Assembly (NCBI GenBank): GCA_028994555.1
Contig: JARDVN010000001.1
Coordinates: forward strand, 248,001-312,000
DNA: 64,000 nt
Origin: Citrobacter amalonaticus
GTDB lineage: Bacteria > Pseudomonadota > Gammaproteobacteria > Enterobacterales > Enterobacteriaceae
Direction of reading: 5' to 3'
Shown: positions 29,767 to 39,647 of the stretch, one piece after another
How the letters are laid out: each line of letters begins with the position of its first letter
Numbering within the stretch: position 1 is the first letter of the stretch
The notes under the pieces: generated by a model
Seen by the model: the letters and a program-made list of their open reading frames with translations, nothing else
What the model was told of the DNA's origin: nothing
Database searches by the model: none
Translations under genes and position numbers: made by a program

Positions 29767-30919
29767 ATGTCGCTCATCACCGATCTACCCGCCATTTTCG
29801 ACCAGTTCTCTGAAGCCCGCCAGAAAGGCTTTCTCACCGTAATGGATCTCAAAGAGCAGGGTATCCCGCTGGTGGGAACCTATTGCACTTTCATGCCGCA
29901 GGAGATCCCGATGGCGGCAGGGGCTGTGGTGGTCTCATTGTGCTCAACGTCCGACGAAACCATCGAAGAGGCCGAGAAAGATCTGCCGCGCAACCTCTGC
30001 CCGCTGATCAAAAGCAGCTACGGCTTCGGCAAAACCGACAAATGCCCCTATTTCTACTTTTCCGATCTGGTGGTGGGCGAAACCACCTGCGACGGCAAAA
30101 AGAAAATGTACGAGTACATGGCAGAGTTCAAGGCGGTACACGTCATGCAGCTGCCCAACAGCAGCCAGGATGCCGCCTCACGCGCACTCTGGAAAGCCGA
30201 AATTCTGCGCCTGCAACAGGCCGTGGAAGCGCGCTTTGGGACACCGGTAACCGAAGCGGCGCTGCGTGACGCCATTGTCCTCAAAAACCGTGAACGCCGC
30301 GCGCTGGCGAATTTCTATCGTCTCGGGCAGCTAAATCCCCCCTGCATTGAGCGGCAGCGATATCCTGAAAGTGGTGTATGGCGCGACCTTCCGCTTTGAT
30401 AAAGAAGCCCTTATCGACGAACTGAACAGCATGACCGAACAGGTACGTCAGGCGTGGCAGGACGGTAAACGTCTGGACGCGCGTCCGCGTATTCTGATCA
30501 CCGGCTGCCCGATTGGCGGCGCGGCAGAAAAAGTGGTGCGTGCGATTGAAGAAAACGGCGGCTGGGTAGTGGGATACGAAAACTGTACCGGCGCGAAGGC
30601 GACCGAGCAGTGCGTCGCGGAAACCGGCGACATATACGAGGCGCTCACCGACAAATATCTCGCCATCGGCTGTTCGTGCCTCTCTCCGAACGATCAGCGC
30701 CTGACGCTGCTCAGTCAAATGGTGGAAGAGTACCAGGCAGACGGCGTAGTGGACGTGATTTTGCAGGCCTGTCATACCTATGCCGTTGAGTCACTGGCCA
30801 TTAAGCGCCATCTCCGTCAGCAGCATAACCTTCCCTACATCGCTATTGAAACCGACTACTCCACTTCAGATATCGGCCAGCTCAGCACCCGCGTCGCGGC
30901 CTTTATTGAAATGTTGTAA
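29767..30919 (+). CDS. yjiM: YjiM, 2-hydroxyacyl-CoA dehydratase subunit D family/double-cubane-type protein; one frameshift
   Basis: The protein carries the family cysteines: Gly-Thr-Tyr-Cys-Thr-Phe near residue 38, Asn-Leu-Cys-Pro near 79, Lys-Cys-Pro-Tyr-Phe near 98, Gly-Cys-Pro-Ile-Gly-Gly, and Cys-Ser-Cys and Cys-His-Thr in the second half. The family binds Fe-S clusters charged by an ATP-driven activator, here YjiL. A C6 run at 30337-30342 (5 expected) breaks the frame; correction gives 383 residues as in E. coli. GGGGAAGGA precedes the ATG. A TATAAT at 29717-29722 may be the operon's -10 box, though no good -35 box is seen. Confidence 0.92.
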
Positions 30920-30928
30920 GGAGCAGGT

Positions 30929-31696
30929 GTGACCTATTCGATAGGGATTGATTCCGGCTCAACGGCGACCAAAGGCATTTTACTGGCAGACGGCGTGATT
31001 CAGCGCCGCTTCCTGTGCCCGACGCCATTCCGCCCTGCCGATGCCATCCGCGAAGCCTGGGATGTTCTTACACAAGATCTGGAAGTGCGGCCCTACCTGA
31101 CCTTGACCGGCTACGGACGCCAGTTGATTGATTTTGCCGACAAGCAGGTGACAGAAATCTCCTGCCACGGACTCGGCGCACGGCTGCTTGCGCCAGCCAC
31201 CCGTACGGTTATTGACATCGGCGGGCAGGACAGCAAAGTGATCCAACTGGATGACGACGGTAACCTTACCGACTTCCTGATGAATGACAAATGCGCGGCA
31301 GGCACCGGGCGCTTTCTGGAGGTTATCTCGCGAACGCTTGGCGCCAGCGTGGAGCAACTCGATACCCTCACTGCCGGCGTCGCGCCGCACGCCATCAGCA
31401 GCATGTGTACCGTTTTTGCCGAATCCGAAGTGATAAGCCTGCGCTCTGCGGGTATCGCCCCGGAAGCGATCCTTGCGGGCGTGATCAACGCCATGGCGCG
31501 GCGCAGCGCCAACTTCATCGGTCGACTCTCTTCAGGTGGGCCTCTGCTGTTTACCGGCGGCGTCAGCCACTGCGCAGCATTTGCCCGCATGCTGGAAGGC
31601 CATGTCGGCATCCCGGTACACACCCACCCGGACGCGCAGTTTGCCGGCGCTATTGGCGCGGCGCTGATTGGCCAACGGCAGAGAACACGCAGATGA
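30929..31696 (+). CDS. yjiL: YjiL, BadF/HgdC-type ATPase activator
   Basis: The 255-residue ASKHA-fold ATPase has the phosphate loop Gly-Ile-Asp-Ser-Gly-Ser-Thr-Ala-Thr-Lys at residue 5, Asp-Ile-Gly-Gly-Gln-Asp-Ser-Lys and Thr-Gly-Gly-Val. Two cysteines, in Lys-Cys-Ala-Ala-Gly-Thr-Gly and Ser-Met-Cys-Thr-Val-Phe, would hold the [4Fe-4S] cluster between two subunits. It is expected to push low-potential electrons into YjiM. It starts 9 bases after yjiM and its stop overlaps the next start (ATGA). Confidence 0.93.
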   Translation: MTYSIGIDSGSTATKGILLADGVIQRRFLCPTPFRPADAIREAWDVLTQDLEVRPYLTLTGYGRQLIDFADKQVTEISCHGLGARLLAPATRTVIDIGGQDSKVIQLDDDGNLTDFLMNDKCAAGTGRFLEVISRTLGASVEQLDTLTAGVAPHAISSMCTVFAESEVISLRSAGIAPEAILAGVINAMARRSANFIGRLSSGGPLLFTGGVSHCAAFARMLEGHVGIPVHTHPDAQFAGAIGAALIGQRQRTRR

Positions 31697-31951
31697 CGGA
31701 GTATCTGTTTTTGTTTCACTCGACGGTGGGCGTGATCCAGACCCGTAAAGCGTTGCAGGCGACAGGGATGAACTTTCGGGTTGCAGACATCCCCCCGCGA
31801 GTTACGAGGCGGATGTGGGCTGTGCATCTACCTGCATTGCCCACCAGGAGACGTTGAGCGGTGGGTAATCCCTGGCCACACCGAGTCGATCTACCGCCTG
31901 GAGTCGGGCAACTGGCAATGTTTAGTAACCTGCGATGCGTCAGCACGCTGA
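31693..31951 (+). CDS. DUF3343 family protein; one frameshift
   Basis: A C6 run at 31791-31796 (5 expected) splits this small gene. The corrected 85-residue product begins Met-Thr-Glu-Tyr-Leu-Phe-Leu-Phe-His-Ser and carries Cys-Gly-Leu-Cys-Ile, a late Cys-Pro-Pro and a C-terminal Cys-Asp. DUF3343 proteins have been proposed as sulfur or selenium carriers and often neighbour this type of activator system. ATGA overlap with yjiL indicates coupled translation. Confidence 0.78.
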
Positions 31952-32064
31952 CCCGCGAAACCAGGATAAATTTCGCGATGCAATTATCATCCGTTTAAGG
32001 ATTCATTAAGATTAATCTTTATACTTTCTCCCTTAATGTCTTTGATTTTATTTAAGGAAGAATA

Positions 32065-32927
32065 ATGAGATTGTCCGCCCGATATCTGAATTCACCTCTG
32101 CGAATCATGTTTCTTCTTACTTTACTCATTGCGGGGGCGAGTTATGTCATATCGGGTAGCGCCGTACCCGACAATGACAATAACTCCCTTGCCGATTATC
32201 GCGTGACGATAGACGGCAAACAGATCGCCGGCGTGAAAAAAATATCTCCTCCCTCACCTGGTCCGATAAAAGCGATACGCTGTTCAGTACCATCAATAAA
32301 CCCGCCGCGATTATTGAGTTGAGCAAGCAGGGGCAATTGCTGCGCACCATTCCACTCGATTTTATTCACGATCTGGAGACCATCGAATCTATCGGTGACG
32401 ACACGTTTGTCATCAGCGATGAAAGTGATTATTCCATTTACGTGATTACCCTCAATGCGCAGTCGCAAGTCAACATCGTCAAAAAGTTGCAGCTTGATCT
32501 GTATGAAACCCCGACCAACAGCGGCTTTGAGGGACTCGCCTGGTCGCGTGAAAAAGAGACATTCTGGTTTTTCAAAGAAAAAAAACCGATTGGGATCTAC
32601 AAGGTAATGGGGCTGCTCAATAACGACAATTTAACGATTGCCAAAGATACGGCCCTGCAACAAGAACTTAATATCAAGGATATTTCCGGCGCAGAATTTA
32701 ACGCGCATAACAACAGTCTGCTGATCCTTTCTCACGAATCGCGCATGCTCAAAGAGGTCAAAACCAACGGCAACGTTATTGGCACCATGACGCTGACTGC
32801 CGGCCACCACGGCCTGACGCGCACTCTACAACAGGCTGAAGGGATCGCAATGGATAATCAGGGATCGCTGTTTATCGTTGCCGAACCTGACCTGTTTTAT
32901 CGCTTCACGCCGGGTAGCGCACAATAA
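32065..32927 (+). CDS. yjiK: YjiK, SdiA-regulated-type beta-propeller protein; one frameshift
   Basis: The protein has an N-terminal membrane/signal segment (about residues 11-28) and then an SdiA-regulated domain, a beta-propeller with Ile-His-Asp-Leu-Glu-Thr-Ile-Glu and Ala-Glu-Gly-Ile-Ala-Met-Asp. It is likely periplasmic; its role is not known. An A7 run at 32236-32242 disrupts the frame after residue 58. Either one A is missing (287 residues) or two are extra (286). It is the only site where a deletion is as likely as an insertion. AAGGAAGAA precedes the ATG. Confidence 0.88.
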
Positions 32928-33005
32928 TTCCTCCGTTGCCTTACCCATTTGTTATAAATTTGTTACTCTCGCATTTCTCACCTGACGAATAACAATGGGA
33001 ACGGC

Positions 33006-34205
33006 ATGAGCCAGCAACCGCACATCGCAGACCGGTATTCTCTGAGCACCGCCCTCTTTGGAATGACAGTACTCGCACTGGGCATGGGAATTGGCCGTTT
33101 TCTCTATACCCCAATGCTGCCGGTGCTGCTGGCTGAGGGGCGCTTTACGTTTTCCGAACTGTCGTGGATAGCCAGCGTCAACTATGCGGGATACCTGGTT
33201 GGCAGTCTGTTGTTCTCCTTCGGCCTTTTTCATCTGCCTGGCCGTTTACGCCCCATGCTGTTGAGTTCAGCGGTGGCGACCGGCGGACTGATCCTCGCGA
33301 TGGCGCTGTTCTCTAACCCCATGGTGGTGATGCTGGTGCGCTTTCTGGCGGGCGTCGCCAGCGCCGGGATGCTGATTTTTGGCTCGACGCTGGTGCTGCA
33401 ACATACCCGCCATCCTTTTGTCATTGCCTCGCTGTTTTCTGGCGTCGGCGTCGGGATCGCACTGGGTAACGAGTACGTAATTGCAGGTCTGCACTTTGCG
33501 CTCTCCTCCCACGCGTTATGGATCGGGGCGGCGGCCTTCTCTGCCGTGCTGGCGATTCTGCTGGCGCTGCTGCTTCCGTCCCACGCCCACGCACTGCCTG
33601 CCGCCGCCCAGACAAAAAGCGAGCCGCAGCCGATGACCTGGTGGCTGCTGGCGTTGCTCTACGGGCTGGCGGGATTTGGTTACATCATCGTCGCGACCTA
33701 TTTGCCGCTGATGGCAAAAGAGGCGGGTTCGCCGCTGCTGACGGTCCATCTGTGGACGCTGGTTGGCGTCTCGATTGTGCCGGGCTGCTTCGCCTGGCTG
33801 TGGGCGGCGAAACGCTGGGGAGTGTTGCAATGTCTGACGGCAAACCTGGTAATTCAGGCTACCTGTGTGCTTTTGACGCTCGCCAGCAGCTCTTCGCTGT
33901 TATTGGTGCTAAGTAGCGTGGGTTTTGGCGCGACGTTCATGGGCACGACGTCGCTGGTGATGACCCTCGCGCGCCAGCTTATTGCACCGGGAAACCTCAA
34001 TCTGCTGGGGTTTGTCACGCTAACCTATGGCATCGGGCAGATCCTGGGGCCGCTGTTAACCACGCTATTAGGCAGCGGCACGCAGGCCATTACCGATGCC
34101 ACGCTGTGCGGCGCGCTGGCGTTATTTATCGCCGCGACGATCAGCGCCCTGCAATTCTATAAGCAAAAGCGTTTGTTGGCGTGCCGTATCAACGAAACGC
34201 GTTAA
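33006..34205 (+). CDS. yjiJ: YbfB/YjiJ-family MFS transporter
   Basis: The 399-residue, 12-segment transporter has family features [14 protein letters not shown] in segment 1 and [10 protein letters not shown] after the central loop. The substrate is unknown. It occupies the yjiJ position of E. coli next to yjiK, here on the same strand. Its last 17 bases overlap the convergent small gene that follows. Confidence 0.9.
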   Translation: MSQQPHIADRYSLSTALFGMTVLALGMGIGRFLYTPMLPVLLAEGRFTFSELSWIASVNYAGYLVGSLLFSFGLFHLPGRLRPMLLSSAVATGGLILAMALFSNPMVVMLVRFLAGVASAGMLIFGSTLVLQHTRHPFVIASLFSGVGVGIALGNEYVIAGLHFALSSHALWIGAAAFSAVLAILLALLLPSHAHALPAAAQTKSEPQPMTWWLLALLYGLAGFGYIIVATYLPLMAKEAGSPLLTVHLWTLVGVSIVPGCFAWLWAAKRWGVLQCLTANLVIQATCVLLTLASSSSLLLVLSSVGFGATFMGTTSLVMTLARQLIAPGNLNLLGFVTLTYGIGQILGPLLTTLLGSGTQAITDATLCGALALFIAATISALQFYKQKRLLACRINETR

Positions 34206-34431
34206 TCATAATGCGGGGAACCTGGTGAACCCACTCCAGTAATTCGTTAAGCAGCGAAGCCGTGACAATGTTACTGGTCGCCGGGGTTGGCCAGGGAAAA
34301 AACGTCACGCAGAGCTCCCACGTCATGAGCGAAAGGGTCATTACGACCAGAGACAACCCCAATGTGGTGACGGTAATACACGCCATGAGGCGCCAGAGTG
34401 GGAAAAATATCATCCTGTAAAACCCGCCCAC
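34189..34431 (-). CDS. Small membrane protein of unknown function
   Basis: The 80-residue frame has one long hydrophobic stretch (about residues 14-45, [10 protein letters not shown]) and an amphipathic C-terminal half. I do not recognise a family. It begins with GTG 2 bases after the ribbon-helix-helix gene's stop, with an internal ATG at 34413 as alternative start. Tight spacing with that gene supports it; poor start signals weaken it. Confidence 0.45.
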   Translation of the reverse strand: MGGFYRMIFFPLWRLMACITVTTLGLSLVVMTLSLMTWELCVTFFPWPTPATSNIVTASLLNELLEWVHQVPRIMINAFR

Positions 34432-34433
34432 AC

Positions 34434-34634
34434 CTATTCACGGCTGCCTTCGTGGGCCGTGCGATGCAGCATGAGCGCTTCGGCAATAATGTCCTGTTTG
34501 CTTTTACGCGTTTCTAATGCCAGCTCCCGAACGTAGTCCCAAAGCGTCGTCTCAACACGGGCACTTAACAGCACCATATCTTTAGAACGGGTTCCTCTGG
34601 CTTTGCGGGTATCGGGATAATCACGGGAAGGCAT
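34434..34634 (-). CDS. Putative ribbon-helix-helix protein
   Basis: The 66-residue product contains a beta strand then two helices (Met-Val-Leu-Leu-Ser-Ala-Arg-Val-Glu-Thr, Trp-Asp-Tyr-Val-Arg-Glu-Leu-Ala-Leu-Glu-Thr, Arg-Lys-Ser-Lys-Gln-Asp-Ile-Ile-Ala-Glu-Ala-Leu), the layout of small CopG/ParD-like DNA-binding proteins. AGGAG lies 6 bases before ATG 34634. No toxin-like partner is recognised; the next frame is a small membrane protein. Confidence 0.6.
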   Translation of the reverse strand: MPSRDYPDTRKARGTRSKDMVLLSARVETTLWDYVRELALETRKSKQDIIAEALMLHRTAHEGSRE

Positions 34635-34709
34635 CGTCTGCTCCTGAAGGCTATGTCGTCTTAACTTGGGAGGAATATGCAGTTGGTCGAATAACAAGTC
34701 AACGCACAA

Positions 34710-35252
34710 GATTTCATCAATTGGGTGATAAGAATGTTAAGAAAACGCCTTAAAATGGAACATCGTTTCAAGTGAAAGATGACCTTTAGCAGACTAATGA
34801 TGTCAGGGTTTATTTACACGCCAGGATTATTTCAGTGCATTTCAGCCCACCATTCCTTCTGCCAAATATCTACCACAATTAGTGAAAATTCCTATTCGCC
34901 AATAAGTTACTTCTGCGATAAATGTTTACTTTCAGGACAATAACTGCTTTTTTTGAGCGAGTTACGGCGATCTCTTTCAATATTTTTCGCGGAAATGGCT
35001 TATTTTCTTTGTCTTCAGATGTCTTACCACTGCCACAGCAAACGCAGTAAAAGTAAACAAGTCGTAAATAAGGACATTTTTTAACGGCGCAAATTAAGTG
35101 CGCATTAATTGATATCAATCAATTTTTAAAGCGGGAATTTGCCAGCTTTTGGTAAGAATCTGATGAAGCGCACAAATAGCAGCTACCTTTGTACACTAAA
35201 TTTTACGCCACCAGACATGCATGTCATTCGCTGAAGCTATTGACTTCGCTTT
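34710..35252. other. A/T-rich gap, no supported gene
   Basis: This 540-base stretch is poorer in G+C than its surroundings. A 79-codon minus-strand frame (34879-35118) has no ribosome binding site and no family signature, so I leave it out. No terminator or tRNA is seen. Base composition suggests acquired DNA or the remains of it. Confidence 0.5.
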
Positions 35253-35672
35253 TCATCGCCAGACTTCCAGCATGACTGAACCAAAGTTATTCCAGTACAT
35301 CCCCGAAATATCATTTGCAAAGACCACCAGCTCACCGCTGCGGGGTGCAATCCAGCCGTTATTGAGCCGGGCGCCGTCGCCAATCACAAACATGGTATCG
35401 GTTGATTTGTCGATAGTACCAATCAGGGTAAACCAGGTCGCAGGTTCGTGGCGGCAACGCAGCCAGATTCGGGCAAAATTCAGATAGTCGACGCTATAAC
35501 CATTCGCGTCACAGCAATGGCTCATATCGCACCACTTCCCGGTGACATGAAAGAAATACCTGACGCCCTGCTCAACAAACAGATCCGTTTCAGCCCATTT
35601 ATCGCGTGAGCGAATTTGAGTGCGCTTCACCCGTCGTGAAGCCAGTGGCGGAACGCTCATTCGATCGACCAT
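35253..35672 (-). CDS. LecA (PA-IL)-like lectin-fold protein
   Basis: The 139-residue protein resembles Pseudomonas LecA in its C-terminal half. Asn-Asn-Gly-Trp-Ile-Ala-Pro matches the LecA Phe-Arg-Trp-Val-Ala-Pro strand. Ala-Asn-Asp-Ile-Ser-Gly-Met-Tyr-Trp-Asn-Asn (residues 119-129) matches its calcium and galactose loop, with Asp121 and Asn128-Asn129 aligned to ligands Asp100, Asn107 and Asn108. There is no signal peptide, as in LecA. AGGTGATGT precedes the ATG. It stands alone between gene-poor stretches. Sugar binding is inferred, not shown. Confidence 0.68.
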   Translation of the reverse strand: MVDRMSVPPLASRRVKRTQIRSRDKWAETDLFVEQGVRYFFHVTGKWCDMSHCCDANGYSVDYLNFARIWLRCRHEPATWFTLIGTIDKSTDTMFVIGDGARLNNGWIAPRSGELVVFANDISGMYWNNFGSVMLEVWR

Positions 35673-35913
35673 ACATCATCACCTTTGCGCAAACACAGTT
35701 TTGCCGGCCGCCAAAGGCCGCCCTGATAAAACGATGACGAACAGGAGGGGTAACACTAATTTTTATGAACTCTGCGGCTACGCTCCATAACAGGAAAGTT
35801 GTAGTCAGCGCATGCCGTTTCATACCTTTCATTGACCTGATGCGATCGCGCCTACCAATGTTCCGTCCAACGTGCGGATAAGCCACACGCTTACCCGCAC
35901 ATCACCACACAGG

Positions 35914-37264
35914 TTACCGGTAATTGACCTTCATATTTTTCGATAACGGTTCAATGACCGTGGAGACCAGAATAAAGCACAGCACACAGAATCCGGTCAT
36001 CGCCATGAATACCGCATCCCAGTTGTACGCATCCAGAATAATGCCCACAATCAGCGGCATACACATACCACCCAGTTGTCCGCCCATGTTGATCACGCTG
36101 TAAGCGATCGGATAAATCTCTTTATTCGCCCGTCCCATCGCGTAGACCGAATAGGCCGAATAGCCCAGCGACAGCATCAGCCCCAGCAGGAACAGCATCA
36201 GCGACAGAACGATCTTGCTTTCTGGCGCATAAACCAGTGAATACATGGTGAAAATCGTCGCCCCGGCGCTAAGCAACATCAGCGGTTTACGACGCTTGTT
36301 CAGCACCCGATCAGAGAGCACACCGCCGATAAAGTTGCCCATGACCGTTCCGAGAAACGGTGCGGCCGCCAGCGCGGCAGAACTCGTCAGATCGAATCCG
36401 CGCTCGGTGATCAGATACTTGGGTAACCAGGACATCAGTACGCTGACGATCCCCACCATCGAGAAATATCCCAGCGCAACACCGTAAATATCCCAGCAGC
36501 GGAAGACCTGCTTTGAACAGGAGAGTTCTTCAACCTGCTTTGTGCGAATCAACTTGTCGAGCCAGCAGTAATTGAACTCAGGAGCAACCGGTGCGGCGGT
36601 TTCCTGAGCTGTCGCCGGGAGCTGTTCTTCGCGGATGTAAGCGACCTCTTGCTCATTCACGAAGCGGCTCTCTTCCGGCTTATTGCGAACCATCAGATAC
36701 CAGAAAATCGCCAACAGCAGGCCCGGAATGGCGAAGAAGACAAAGATATAGCGCCATCCCCAGACGGTGATTATCCAGGCGCATAGCGGCGGGACGATCA
36801 GCGGACCAAACTTGGAGCCTGCCAGAAACAACCCGGTCGCTGTCCCTTTTTCCTTCGGGGGGAAACCACTGGTTGATCGTCACCGTCGAGCCAATAACCA
36901 CCGGTGACTCACAGACGCCCACCATAAAACGCAAGATCTTCAGCAGGAAAATGTTGTTCACCATCCCCATCAACCCCGTAAACACGGAGGTTAATAACAT
37001 CCCCATCGCAAAAGCATTACGCATGCCGAATTTCTTAATTAAATACCCGGCAGGGATCTGAAAAAACGCATAGCCGGCAAAGAACAGGCTGATTAACAAT
37101 CCTGCCATGGTATTCGAGATTTGAAACTCTTCCTGAATAAACGGAATAGCAAAGCCGATATTTGCGCGGTCGGCGTTAGCTACAGTGTAGGTTACAAAAA
37201 TAAAACTCATGACCCACCATCTGTAATGGGTCATCTTCGGTTTCCCGATATTATTATTCATCAT
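35914..37264 (-). CDS. MFS transporter, anion:cation symporter (ACS) family; one frameshift
   Basis: The transporter has 12 segments, Tyr-Thr-Val-Ala-Asn-Ala-Asp-Arg-Ala-Asn-Ile-Gly in segment 1 and Gln-Trp-Phe-Pro-Pro-x-Glu-Lys-Gly before segment 5, both typical of the tartrate/galactonate/phthalate ACS group. It probably imports the acid that the next two enzymes (upstream in the operon) break down. A G6 run at 36857-36862 (5 expected) splits the frame; corrected length is 449 residues. It starts 20 bases after the lyase stop. Confidence 0.88.
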
Positions 37265-37284
37265 GTTTGTTTCCGTATCAGAGG

Positions 37285-38203
37285 TCAGATTTTTTCGCTG
37301 CAAAAATCAAATTCACTGTAGGTTCTGGCACGCGAAAGACTGCTCAACAACGTCGGCTCGATCGTGCTGCGGATAAGGTTGGCGATATCCAGCAGATCAG
37401 GCAGAGAAATACCGGTATCGTGCCCCATTCGATTAAACATATTCACCGCATCCTCGGTGGCAGCATTCCCGGCGGCACCTGGCGCGAACGGGCACCCGCC
37501 CAGTCCGCCGACAGCGGTCTCAAATCGCGTGACGCCCGACTGGACGCCGGCAAACATGCAGGCCAGCGCCATGCCGTGCGTGTTATGCAGATGCAAACCG
37601 ATGTCCATTTTGGGGAATGTCTGCTGGATCCCGCGCAGTACAGATAATGTCTGGGTCGGGTTAGCAACACCGATGGTATCGCACAGAGTTACCGCTGAAA
37701 TCCCGAGATCATCGGCAAACTTAATCATATCCATCAGCGTTTCACGGCTGGTCTCGCCAATAAACGGGCAGCCAAATACCGTCGCCAGCGACAGCGTAAT
37801 GGTCATATCCGGGAACGTGTGGCGAATGTTATAAAGATCCTCCAGCGATTCGGCATGCGTCCGGTTAATGTTCGCCTTGTTATGCGCCGGACTGACCGAA
37901 ACCACATAGTTAATATTTTTAATGCCTGCCTCACTGGCGAGACTGGCCCCCCTTCAGGTTCGGCACTAACACCGACGGAATAATATGCGGATGCGTGTTC
38001 AGAACATGCTGAATAACCTCACGGGCATCGCTCATTTGTGGAATCGCTTTCGGACTGACCATCGAGGTGATTTCCATCGCGCCAATCCCTGCCTCGACCA
38101 GACGATCGATAATTTTTATTTTTAAATCGGTGGGGATAAACGTTTTAATGTTCTGGAAACCGTCTCGTGGCCCCACTTCAGTCATCTGAATAAATGTCGA
38201 CAT
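37285..38203 (-). CDS. HMG-CoA lyase-like acyl-CoA lyase; one frameshift
   Basis: The DRE-TIM lyase shows Glu-Val-Gly-Pro-Arg-Asp-Gly-Phe-Gln near residue 9 (catalytic Arg-Asp pair), metal ligands in His-Leu-His-Asn-Thr-His-Gly and the HMG-CoA lyase cysteine loop Gly-Leu-Gly-Gly-Cys-Pro-Phe-Ala-Pro. It should cleave an HMG-CoA-like thioester (HMG-CoA or citramalyl-CoA) to acetyl-CoA plus a keto acid. A C6 run at 37947-37952 (5 expected) breaks the frame; corrected length is 305 residues. It lies 11 bases after the CoA transferase. Confidence 0.88.
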
Positions 38204-38214
38204 GGTAGAATCCC

Positions 38215-39412
38215 TTACAGAATGCCGGAACGAATAAGTTGCTCAATTTTTTCATCTGAATAGCCCAGACGTTCTTTAAGCACTTCGTAATTGTGTTGAC
38301 CAAGCGTGGGCGCTGGCATTCTGATGGTCGCCTTGTTATGCGTGAATTTAACCTGGTTGCCGGTCATGGTAATTTTCCCGGCGACGGGATGTTCAATATC
38401 GACAAACATTTCACGGGCGCCAGCAATATGCGGATCCTGCGTCACGCGATCGATGGTATTGATCGGCGCAGAAGGTATACCGGCATCCAGTAGCATCGAC
38501 ACGATAGTGTCGATATCTAAATCGCGGGTCCAGCATTCGATAATTTCTTTCAGCTCGACGTGATGGGCAACCCGGTCAAGGTTGGATTTAAATTTCTCAT
38601 CGTCCAGCGCATTGATTTGCAGAACGTTTTTCAGCAGGCCGTATAATTTGTCGTTGCCGCAGGCAATAATCACGTAGCCGTCGCGTGCCTGGAAAGAGTC
38701 ATACGGATAAATCGCTTCATAACGGTTACCAATACGCGTCGGAATACGTCCGGTATTAAGGTAAATAATGTTGATAATTTCCAGCGACGAGACCATCGAG
38801 TCGACCAGCGCAATATCCACTTTTTCGCCGACACCGGTTTTCAGGCGGTTGACGTAAGCGGCAAGCACGCCAATGGCGCAACTCATTCCCCCCGACCACA
38901 TCCGCAATGGCCGTCCCGGTGCGCGTAGGCGGCGTATCAGGCCAACCGGTGGTGCTCATCAGTCCGCTCATGGCCTGGCCGATGATGTCGTAACCCGCGC
39001 GTTTCGAATACGGGCCGGTATGACCAAAGCCGGAAACTGCGCCGTAAATAATCGCCGGATTCACCTTACGCAAATCCTCATAGCCAAGTCCCAGTTTTTC
39101 CATCACCCCCGGACGGTAGTTTTCCAGAACCACATCGCTGTCGCGGACTAAATCGAGGAATATTTGCCGACCTTCTTCTGATTTAAGATTCAGCGTCATT
39201 CCGCGCTTATTGCGGTTTAAATTCATAAAATAGGCGCTTTCGCCATTAATTTGCGGCGCGTTGGCCCGTGAATCATCCCCCTTCCCCGGCAATTCGATTT
39301 TAATGACATCTGCGCCGAAATCCGCCAGCATCATTCCGCAATAAGGACCAGCCAGCACCCGGGTTAAATCCAGCACACGAACGCCACTTAATACACCAGA
39401 CTGTTGTTTCAT
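38215..39412 (-). CDS. Class III CoA transferase (CaiB/BaiF family); one frameshift
   Basis: The enzyme has the family start Val-Leu-Asp-Leu-Thr-Arg-Val-Leu-Ala-Gly-Pro-Tyr-Cys, the catalytic-Asp region Asp-Ser-Met-Val-Ser-Ser-Leu-Glu and Arg-Asn-Lys-Arg-Gly-Met-Thr. It would activate a carboxylic acid by moving CoA from succinyl-CoA or acetyl-CoA. A C6 run at 38888-38893 (5 expected) breaks the frame; corrected length is 398 residues. I chose ATG 39412, with GAGG 6 bases upstream, over the GTG at 39424. It is first in the sigma-54-type operon. Confidence 0.88.
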
Positions 39413-39471
39413 TCCTTCCCTCACTTTTTATTAGACAGAACACAAGGCCGCTTGCCTTATAGATTGTCTAA

Positions 39472-39487
39472 TCCAATATGTGTGCCA
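39472..39487 (-). promoter_or_regulatory. Sigma-54 (-24/-12) promoter of the CoA transferase operon
   Basis: Read on the minus strand, TGGCAC-N5-TTGGA fits TGGCAC-N5-TTGCW with only the C of the -12 GC changed, and has exact spacing. It lies 60 bases before the CoA transferase start and points into the operon. The divergent gene encodes a sigma-54 activator, which strongly supports the call. Confidence 0.8.
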
Positions 39488-39578
39488 GGAATGAATAAAA
39501 CGGAAATAATTAACCTAACAAGATGATATAAATAGATTTATTGAATTTTGCTATTTATCTGAGAGAAAGAAAAATGAC

Positions 39579-39592
39579 TTTCAATTTTGAAA
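39579..39592. promoter_or_regulatory. Palindrome, candidate activator (UAS) site
   Basis: TTTCAA-TT-TTGAAA lies about 95 bases upstream of the -24 element, a usual distance for an enhancer-type site of a sigma-54 activator. Confidence 0.4.
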
Positions 39593-39602
39593 TTCATAAC
39601 AG

Positions 39603-39631
39603 TTGTGATATTGGTTTGTGATAGCCACAAA
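39603..39631. promoter_or_regulatory. Repeated TTGTGATA and overlapping inverted repeat, candidate activator site
   Basis: TTGTGATA occurs at 39603-39610 and 39616-39623 (13-base spacing). The second overlaps an inverted repeat TTTGTG-N5-CACAAA. The site lies between the sigma-54 promoter and the regulator gene. It could be used for operon activation or regulator autocontrol. Confidence 0.35.
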
Positions 39632-39647
39632 TTTTTCATGGTGATTT

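Noticed and set aside
34879..35118. 79-codon minus-strand frame in the A/T-rich gap
   Set aside because: It has no ribosome binding site, no recognisable family and Cys/Lys-rich random-like composition.
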